Positions 56,376 through 64,000 of a stretch of DNA of 64,000 nucleotides are shown in pieces. The notes beneath the pieces were generated by a model. That model was not told the DNA's origin. It made no database searches and worked only from the letters and a program-made list of their open reading frames with translations. The DNA is from Lycorma delicatula (taxonomy: Eukaryota; Arthropoda; Insecta; Hemiptera; Fulgoridae): the NCBI RefSeq assembly GCF_047948215.1, contig NC_134465.1, positions 46,097,946-46,161,945 of the forward strand, given 5' to 3'. A program made the position numbers and the translations under genes. Positions within the stretch are counted from its first letter, which is position 1; every line of letters starts with the position of its first letter.

Positions 56376-57240
56376 TCTTCTATATAATCTTACCTACATA
56401 AAAATGAATGCTTGTTTGTTTGTTATGCGTTGCTATACCATTCAACCGATTCCGATGAAACTTTGACGTGTTGTTGTGCGCACGCTCGCGAAGGTTTTTA
56501 AACTAGTTTGGACCCGCTAGCTGGCGCTGGGGTAGAGATTTTTTGAAAAATTTTATTTATAGACAGATTTGGCTCATATTCAGAATATATAACATTTACA
56601 TGAAAATAAAATTTTTTGCAAAAATTGGACCCGCCAGGTGGCGCTGGGGTTGAGATATTTACAAAAATTGTATTTATGGACCGATTTAGCTCATATTCAG
56701 AATATATGTTACTTACATGAAAAGAAATACCTCTGCAAAAAATGGACCCGCTAAATGGCGCTGGAGTTGAGATATTTGGAAAATCTGCATTATGGTCCGA
56801 TTTGGCTCATATTCAGAATATATATATTAGTTACGTGAAAAGAACAATTTTTGCCAAAATATACCCGCCAGATGGCGCCGTGTTAAGATATTTACAAAAT
56901 AAACAAATATACAGACTTTCTTCTTCTATATACATAAAAGACAACGTGGTATGTGTGTGTCCGCTATAAATTAAAAAATTACTGAACCGATTTACGCGCG
57001 GGTTTTTGCAAAATGGTCCGTTTTATCCGGAGAAGATTTAAAGCTTTTGAAATCCTCGATCTGATAAGTACAAAGAAAGTTAGGGGTACTTTGAATCGAC
57101 TGTGCGTTTAGAGAGTAATTTGGATTAAATCCGATAGGTAGTGCTGTTTTGAGAATGCGATTTATTTACATTCTGACTGTTAGAAAGTGAAAGGTTAGAT
57201 TTTGCGAAGTTCCATAATGTTCAGATTTTTAATATTGAGC
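56376..57240 (+). mobile_element. Helitron (non-autonomous), copy 4, 3' end missing
   Basis: Starts A^TCTTCTATATAATCTTACC at 56376. Contains four ~118-bp tandem modules, each with GGACCCGC, a GGCGCTGG(G/A)GTTGAGATA phrase and CATATTCAGAATATAT. It then follows Helitron 2 (in the opposite orientation) to about 57220 before diverging; no CTAG terminus was found. Confidence 0.8.
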
Positions 57241-57579
57241 TTTTTAATGCTTATTTGGTCGACGGACTTTTGAGATATGATACAAAAACTGTTAAAAATA
57301 TTTTTGAATTTCCCCATAGTTCTAAATCTGATTTCTTAAAACTTTCCCATCTTACATAACATAAGAAGCACTTACATAAAATTAAAGCTCAGTTTTCTAT
57401 GATAATTTTACTGAACGTGAAAAATTAAAAATGATAAAAACTACACTCTCCCTGTTTTTAAATTTTGCCTAAAATTTAATGCCGTAAACATAGAAAAATG
57501 GAGCCATTTACGAAGAATTATGTTAAACCGTCCGGAGATATTGAACAGAATACAGGGAAATTTCTATAACGTTTTTGTT
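57241..57579. other. Unassigned
   Basis: No gene or clear repeat match found. Confidence 0.45.
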
Positions 57580-57735
57580 TTCCCATCTAGTCCTATTGCA
57601 GAGCTGTAACTCTAGAAGGGAAAAGTATTGTAATCGATCCAATTTGGGCATACGCAGTTTTCACCAGATATCTTTACGTTTTGACACCTAAGGAACCCAA
57701 AAATCCGGATGGAAATTTTTCGGATGTTCGTATGT

Positions 57736-57770
<35 letters not shown>

Positions 57771-58220
57771 GGTTGCCTCACATCTTATATCTCCAGAACT
57801 ACTGGACCGATTTTGACTCAGTTTGTTCAGATCACTTCTGAATATGGAGCATTGATGCCATTAAATTTTCAACTTAAAAAGTCGCAAGGAGATGAGGCTA
57901 TAGAACAAGATCACCCACCTTCAGTATCTCGATATTCGCCTAATTAAGGTCTTATTTTTCTTAGCCACATTTGTTAACAATTAAAAAATACTAATATCTA
58001 CAAAAACGTTTTCAAAATCGCATCCCCCACTACAAAAAATGCTCTTAACCAGTGGCTAAGTTAGTATACTGCGTCAGTAGTACCCCCTGTCACCACAAGG
58101 AGCATTAGTGTAGTACTGACGTATAACTGTACAACAAATATTATATTTAAATAAAACTATATAATTAAGTTGTGTGTGTAAGCCGTGCATCAGAAGAAAA
58201 CCGCTTGACAGGAAATTACT
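57580..58220 (+). repeat. Repeat family E, copy 6 (internally deleted)
   Basis: Opens TTCCCATCTAGTCCTATTGC, with GTATTGTAATCGATCC, the CAAAAATCCGGATGGAAATT block, a (GT)n tract at 57737-57769 at the family's GT-rich spot, and the ACTGCGTCAGTAGTACCCC block shared with copy 5. It then jumps to the CCGTGCATCAGAAG end, lacking the GTGACGTCAC and GCGCGC part. Confidence 0.82.
57737..57769. repeat. (GT)n microsatellite inside family E copy 6
   Basis: About 16 GT units at the position where other family E copies read TATGTACGTGTGTATTCGG. Confidence 0.92.
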
Positions 58221-58626
58221 ACAATTGTATTGTCTGTTTTTTTTATTACTATGGCTGTTGAAACTTCGACATTTGCAAAAACTCTGATAGCAAAAATGTT
58301 GACCGATCGTTATACGTTGTCTTTCTTGATATCCTGCTATAACAGCAATAAAGCTACACCCGAAAAAGTAAAAATTATAGGCTTTTCATATAGACAGATA
58401 TATATATTTTTAAATTATCCAAAAAAAACAAGGTGTGCTTTTATAAAACCAAAAAAATTAAAATAATTTTAAAATAGGTTTTAGTTAGAAAAATTTACAA
58501 AATTTTATTTTTTACGTATAACGGTTGAAACATTATTGTCATTATATTTTATTAAATCTGTTTGTAAAAAAAAATTATTATTAAAAATTAGTATAATTTT
58601 ATAAAATTATATAAATTTATTTACTC
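58221..58626. other. Unassigned AT-rich DNA
   Basis: No gene supported. Confidence 0.45.
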
Positions 58627-58768
58627 AGCCGACTTAATGGCTTGGTAGGTGGCGTCTCAGGTGCAGAGGTCCCGGGTTCGAATCCCGGTCCGGCATAGCA
58701 TTTATTCATAGGCTATCAATTTCCCCCGGGAAAATAATCATAGCTGTTGATACCCGCTCTTTCATAAA
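58627..58768 (+). mobile_element. SINE family D, copy 3
   Basis: tRNA-like head GCCGACTTAATGGCTTGGTA, a perfect 5-bp T-arm CCGGGTTCGAATCCCGG with B box, and CCGGCA at the acceptor end. The acceptor stem only pairs in its outer four bases and position 33 of the anticodon loop is not T, and an SINE body (GTTGATACCCGCTC) plus A-tail follow, so it is a SINE rather than a tRNA gene. Confidence 0.78.
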
Positions 58769-59487
58769 AAAAAATGTAAAATTATGTGTTTGTAAATTTA
58801 TAAAATATACGCTACTGATGTTATTTATCAATAATTTCGTTTATTTATTCCATTACACACATGACAAATTACTGTGTGAGAATGATAATTCAAAGTAATC
58901 ACCAGCAGCATAATATTCCGTAATATAAACTGGTTACAAAATTATTTTAATTATTAGAAACGAAATTAAAGAAAGGAATTTTATATATATAATAAACTGG
59001 AATTATGTAGTTGTAAACATTACTTATGATAAATGATCAAATAATTTTATGATTGAATAAATATGGGTAAGTAATATTTATTAACCTTTTAAAATTTATT
59101 AAAAAACTACTTGTGAATGTTTTCAAATACAAGAACATTTTTCCTGTTAGATAGGTTCATGGTTCTTTTTCCTTTCTTTAATAAATTTTATTTTATCCAC
59201 CTTTATATCAGGGGTACGAGAATTAAGATGTGTTATCGGGAATCTAAGTTACCGATTTCAATTAATTAAATTTTTTAACAAAACTTTTCGCTTTTGACTG
59301 GAATTGCCTAAACCGATATTTTTTGCTATTTTATCAATATTTATTTTTATTTTATTTTTTTAACAGTAGATTCGTAAATATAATTTATTTATAGATTAAA
59401 TAATAGTATTTCATTCCATTTATTTAATATTATTTTTAATTCATACTGTTATTTCTAAGTACAGATATACTCTAATCGTAATAACTC
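58769..59487. other. AT-rich unassigned DNA
   Basis: No gene supported. Confidence 0.5.
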
Positions 59488-59998
59488 ATTTAGAGGAGAA
59501 AAAAATTGTTACCTGGACTTTTATAAGTGGAAATGGTAAAAAGGCTTATAATAAACGTAAAAAAAAATAAATGCGTGAGCGTAGGCGGTGGAGGGTTGAA
59601 AAGGGGTTAAAAATAGTATTATTGCGATTTCCGGCGAAAAATGACGTCAAGAAAATTTGTGGTTATTTAAACCCCAAAAATTAGTGTTATAAAAAACACT
59701 TTCACCAAATTTCGTCAAAATTAAATAATTTTTGCGGAAATGAAAAATAAAAAACAAAAAAAAAGTTTTACATTTTTCTCGGAAATTTTGAGGTTATGTT
59801 AAAAAGTGACCTCTACAAAAGTTGTAGATTTTTGCATGATTTACAACTTTTGTATTGGAAAACTTTTTATCAACCCCTCAACCCACTAAATCACCACTCC
59901 ACCACATCCGCTAACGCATTTTTTTTTTTACGTTTATTATAAGCCCTTTTACCATTTCTACTTATAAAAGTCCAGGTAATATTTTTTTTTCTCTAAGT
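59488..59998. mobile_element. Foldback MITE K
   Basis: About 510 bp with ~100-bp inverted arms: TTAGAG(GA)GAAAAAAA, then TTACCTGGACTTTTATAAGT, AAATGGTAAAA and GCTTATAATAAACG on the left, complemented on the right. No ORF. The duplication at the ends cannot be read with confidence. Confidence 0.8.
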
Positions 59999-60581
59999 GT
60001 AATTTGGTTGGACTAATATTTAATAATCAAAAAAACAATCTAGTTTTAGAAGTAATCTTTTTTTTGTAAACATTCTTTGAATACGAGCTTGTTTTCTAAT
60101 TTCTAGTATGGTCAATTATAAAAAAAAAATAATACAGAATGATAATTATAAAAAAAAACATATAAAAAAATACTTATAGAACCGGTTTTAAAGAAAAATT
60201 TATTAATCCAATATTATTATATACTGAAGAAAGAAAAAAATACATTATGTATGATTCATTTGCCAGGCTATTTTAACCTTCAGTTTATTTAAGCATTCCC
60301 TATGTATTAATTTTATTTTTCAATAATTACTGATTTCATAGGCTATCATAGAGTTTTACAATTTTTAAGTTGTGTATTTAATAAAATAATATAAATTTAT
60401 AATTTTATTTATATAAAATGTAAATAAAAAAAAACACAAATAAAATATACATTTTATTTTCCTGGCGAATATAGCTAGAATAGCTGTATTAAAGGGGAAA
60501 ATACGGTGGTCTTGTCAAAAAGGGGGTATCGGGGATTTTTACAAATCATTACATTTTAGAGTCCGACTAGTTTCTCTGGAC
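59999..60581. other. AT-rich unassigned DNA
   Basis: No gene supported. Confidence 0.5.
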
Positions 60582-60925
60582 CAGTGATTCTCAACCTTTT
60601 TGGTTACACGAACCCCAAATAAAAATAATATATAATGAATATTTCGCGATCCCCCGACCACAACCAAATGAAATCTAGTTAAAACTTTATATAGAGACGT
60701 TTATAGCAATGGGTATTTACAGGTTCCAATTTGATGGAATTTGAGGCGCAAGAGATTGCAGAACATCAGTTTATTCTCGAATGCGAAGCGTGCGTCAGGT
60801 GCCTTTATTTAAGTTTTTAAAAGCGTATTTAATTGAAAATATTAATAATTTAGGATTTCGGTCTTTTTTACTGTGCGGTCAAACGGTGAAACTATTTTTT
60901 TTCTTCAATTAGATTCTTATGCGAA

Positions 60926-61718
60926 ATGGATAAATTTATGAAAAAACGAAGTAAGCCATCTACATCCATTGAGTCGGTAGATAAAAAGACAAGATTGTAT
61001 AATGACATCCCAACCCGGTAGGGGAAAGACAACCCCTTGTGACGTTACCGGTCGCCACACCAACCCCTCCGTTTCAAGCCCTGACGGGGTTTTACCGGAG
61101 GTCGTCTTTAGACCTTCTAACTGATTACATCTCACAGTCATCAACCAGACCTCGGTCGGGATGCCACCGATGTAAATGCCTCGGCAGACATTTGCATCAG
61201 TAAATACATATTAAGTTTCACCTTCACGTAGGCTTCAAACGGACATCTTCACATCCAACTTAACATGATTCCCTCAAACTAACTAACCGAAACCGCGGAA
61301 ACGGGGACCCCGCGCCTAGTACAAACTGTTCGTGACTGTAAATACCGCAGAAAACGAACGAGTTTAAAGTTAAATAAGTGCTACACTCATACCAATCAAA
61401 ATTGTGTTTTACGCAACATAGAAATTCAGACCTACGATCAGTTTAGGTCACCTAACAAAGGGAACGTAATCTCATTCCGCTCCGCGCAGGAGCCGGAAAC
61501 AAGTGTCATTATATAATGACACTTATTTAAATTATGGTTTTACCTTACTGGATAGAAAACAACAGTGCGTTACTTGTCTCTCCAATGAAAGTATGAAGCC
61601 ATGAAAATTAATTCGATACCTGGAAACTAAATACCCGGAACATAAAAGCAAACACTTGGAATTTTTAAAAAGAAAATTACATTCTTTGAGAAAGCAACAA
61701 GCTTCTCTTTGTAAATAA
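60926..61718 (+). pseudogene. hAT transposase N-terminus with BED-type finger
   Basis: MDKFMKKRSKPSTSIESVDK is followed by KTRLYND; after removing 61008-61511 and one target duplication the frame continues exactly with TYLNYGFTLLDRKQQCVTC, LSNESMKP, a TGA, then KLIRYLETKYPEHKSKHLEF. This is the BED zinc-finger region seen in hAT-Buster and derived ZBED/SCAND3-like proteins. The finger retains Cys-x2-Cys, but the expected RHLE...KH reads RYLE...KY, so a zinc ligand His is lost. It stops at TAA 61718. Confidence 0.8.
61008..61511. mobile_element. Unclassified 504-bp insertion in the hAT gene
   Basis: Bounded by a perfect 10-bp direct repeat TATAATGACA (60998-61007 and 61512-61521). GC-richer than its surroundings, with CCGGTAGGGG at one end and GCGCAGGAGCCGG at the other. 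No terminal inverted repeat and no A-tail are visible. A minus-strand frame ('TPSGLETEGLVWRPVTS') is open for about 50 codons but I do not recognise it. Confidence 0.75.
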
Positions 61719-61845
61719 ACACAAAAATTTCTCAGTTTTTATGTTTTATGATAAACAGGATAGGAACAAAGGAATCAAAGAAAATATCTTGTTTTGCAAA
61801 TCAATACCTGGTCATGCAACAGGGCAATGTTTTTTTTTTATGTTT

Positions 61846-62525
61846 TTACTTCCTTGTACGACGTAAAAGATGTATTGTGATCGCGAAAAATTACGATTTT
61901 CAGATTTTTCAACGGAAATATCCATTTTGACCATCCCTGAATCTATTTTGACTAGTTTCGGCGTGACGTCTGTACGTACGTATCTTACACAACTCAAAAA
62001 CGAAGTAGCCGTAGTATGTTAGAATTTTGGATTTAGGACTGTTGTAACATCTAGTTATGCATCTCCCCTTTTGATTGCAATCTACTGGACGAAAAGTGTC
62101 CAAAATGCCCAAAATCCAGAACAAATTGGGTTTTGGATTTTTTCTAAATGCAAGCCCCCATTGAGAGCTTTTCAACAATATACCAGAAGTGGTACTTATT
62201 TTCATTGGTTTCAGAGTTATAGCCAAACAAAATTTTAATTAATGAAATATTTGGATATTACAAAGGGAAGGCACATCGGTTCTAATCAAACTTCATCTCA
62301 ATTTTTTTAACTTTTTTTTTAATTTAATTATATTGATATTAATAATTATTAACCTCGGATTGTAAAAAAAAAATTATAATGAATAATAATTCAATAACAA
62401 CAATAAAAAAAAATCAGAAGTTATTAGTGAAATAAAATTTTATGTACCTTTTATTTAAAAAAAAAAAGTATAAGTAATTTCATAAGCGTACGGGTGCAAG
62501 GAAGTCATGCGGTGTCCACAGCAGG
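61846..62525 (+). repeat. Repeat family A, copy 8 (near full length)
   Basis: TTACTTCCTTGTACGACGTA ... GTATTGTGATCGCG ... ACATCGGTTCTAATC (degenerate B box) ... GGTGCAAGGAAGTCATGCGG. The most complete copy with the family's canonical 5' end. Confidence 0.88.
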
Positions 62526-63335
62526 ATATTTTTTCCAAAGATAAACCCCACCTCTTAAAATTAGAATATATGCTTTTTACTCTTTCCCTGTAGCTCTTCG
62601 GTTTAAATTTGTTTTCTTATTTTAGTCTCGAATGAAAGGGATGTTAGATTTAAACATACTTAAGTAAATTTGTTAAGTTTAACCTATACATTAATATTTT
62701 TAAACCAAATTGTCTTAAAATTTATTCTCCAACTGTAAAAAATATTTATACTCTTTTTTCGGCTTTAATTCTTTTAATTTTTATTATTAAAAGACTGGAA
62801 AGTCATGCAATATTTTACAAGGATTTTACTTTTACATACCACTGAAAGTAAAACGTAATAAAATATTTATATTATTTCTTTTAAATATTTAAATAGGTCT
62901 GCGACAATTATTTTTCTATACTTAGTCTTTTTTAGGATAATCTTTAAGAATAGTCATCATTTTTGTTTTTGAGAAGGAAAAGTTTTTGTCAGACTGTTTT
63001 CATGATTTACCCAAAACTAGATCGAATAGGACAGAAGGAAGTCCGATCTCCTTGCCTCAGACTTGTTTTAATTTGAAATGATCTCCCGAATTTTATCTTT
63101 GAAATTTTCTATTAGCGTTAACTTGATTAAATTTGTTTAATTTCGTACTCTACGTTTATCAAAAATAATATTTTTCTATCTGTATTAATTAATTGTTTAT
63201 TGCCAATATTTCATTAAATATTACTTTCTTTACTTAATATTTATTAATTTTTCTGATTATAATTAATCTCCTGATTATAATTCATTCTGATGATGATAAT
63301 TTAAAAATTGAAATGTGCACAAATTTAGATTTAAT
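62526..63335. other. AT-rich unassigned DNA
   Basis: No gene supported. Confidence 0.5.
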
Positions 63336-64000
63336 TTTTTTTTTTTTTGTCTTCAGTCATTTGACTGGTTTGATGCAGCTCTCCAAGATTCCCTATCTAG
63401 TGCTACTCGTTTCATTTCAGTATACCCTCTACATCCTACATCCCTAACAATTTGTTTTACATATTCCAAACGTGGCCTGCCAACACAATTTTTCCCTTCT
63501 ACCTGTCCTTCCAATATTAAAACGACTATTCCAGGATGCCTTAGTATGTGGCCTATAAGTCTGTCTCTTCTTTTAACTATATTTTTCCAAATGCTTCTTT
63601 CTTCACCTATTTGCCGCAATACCTCTTCATTTGTCACTTTAACCACCCATCTGATTTTTTAACATTCTCCTATAGCACCGCATTTCAAAAGCTTCTAATA
63701 TTTTCTTCTCAGATACTCCGATCGTCCAAGTTTCACTTCCATATAAAGCGACACTCCAAACATACACTTTCAAAAATCTTTTCCAGACATTTAAATTAAT
63801 TTTTGATGTAAAGAAATTATATTTCTTACTGAAGTCTCGTTTAGCTTGTGCTATTCGGCATTTTATATCGCTCCTGCTTCGTCCATCTTTAGTAATTCTA
63901 CTTCCCAAATAACAAAATTCTTCTACCTCCATAATCTTTTCTCCTCCTATTTTCACATTCAGTGGTCCATCTTTGTTATTTCTACTACATTTCATTACTT
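63336..64000 (-). mobile_element. LINE copy 5, runs off the window
   Basis: Same LINE family as the copies at 3451, 10071, 28833 and 32499; T-run at 63336-63350 is the A-tail in reverse, preceded by TGACTGAAGAC on the minus strand. The 5' portion continues past 64000, so this copy could be longer than any other here. Confidence 0.92.
63353..64000 (-). pseudogene. LINE ORF C-terminal region, partial
   Basis: Reads from MKCSRNNKDGPLNVKIGGEK at the window edge through EFCYLGSRITKDGRSRSDI, then VYVWSVALYGSETWTIG and RRMLKN. A one-base insertion in a T-run at about 63656 shifts the frame, after which KVTNEEVLRQIGEERSIW to SNQSND is open to the TGA. The RT active site would lie beyond the window edge. 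Confidence 0.88.

Larger units (their letters stand above)
60582..61845 (+). mobile_element. hAT transposon (Buster/Charlie-like), 5' part
   Basis: Starts CAGTGATTCTCAACCTTTTT, which closely resembles the consensus start of hAT-Charlie/Buster elements, followed by a non-coding leader and the beginning of a BED-finger transposase at 60926. A 504-bp insertion splits the gene. The catalytic domain and right end are missing; a family A repeat begins at 61846. Confidence 0.82.

Noticed and set aside
58627..58700. Possible tRNA gene
   Set aside because: The T-arm is perfect, but the acceptor stem and anticodon loop do not fit, and a SINE body and A-tail follow.

Overview
The window looks like intergenic DNA from a large, AT-rich, repeat-packed arthropod genome, most likely an insect. 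Evidence for a eukaryote: non-LTR retrotransposons with A-rich tails and target-site duplications, tRNA-derived SINEs, several mariner lineages, Tigger/pogo and hAT remnants, Helitrons, and very long (AT)n, (AC)n and (GT)n tracts. A hemipteran or other large-genome insect fits the mixture, but no host gene is present to test this. I find no credible host coding exon, no rRNA, no CRISPR and no operon. Every protein-like stretch I can interpret belongs to a mobile element, and almost all of them are broken.

Layout. 0-6 kb: a copy of repeat family A, a mariner 5' fragment, a large family E repeat split by an internally deleted LINE, and a family J repeat split by a SINE. 6-12 kb: a family A copy split by a DD41D mariner, then a 5'-truncated LINE with reverse transcriptase. 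11.7-18 kb: family E split by a small element (G), a Tigger deletion derivative, a DD34D mariner and an I-type LINE tail. 19-27 kb: family A, SINEs (one split by an R1-like LINE), a family E copy carrying three separate insertions, and Helitrons. 27-35 kb: family J split by an 8-bp-TSD inverted-repeat element, two LINE copies, family A and microsatellites. 35.5-37.2 kb: a long-TIR element with a near-identical internal tandem duplication. 40-45 kb: family E with a minisatellite inside it, a second 8-bp-TSD element, a Helitron, and family E split by a SINE. 47-55 kb: an R1-like tail, family A split by a mariner, family A split by Helitron sequence, and a nearly readable DDD mariner. 56-64 kb: a Helitron, family E, SINEs, a foldback MITE, a hAT (Buster/Charlie-like) 5' end split by a 504-bp insertion, family A, and a LINE running off the edge.

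The elements do not form a pathway. What links them is nesting: at least a dozen insertions sit inside older repeats, and in many cases the target-site duplication or the rejoined host repeat can be read directly, giving a relative age order. Families A, E, G, I and J are named only within this window by mutual comparison of copies; I could not search a repeat database, so 'undescribed' is not established for any of them.
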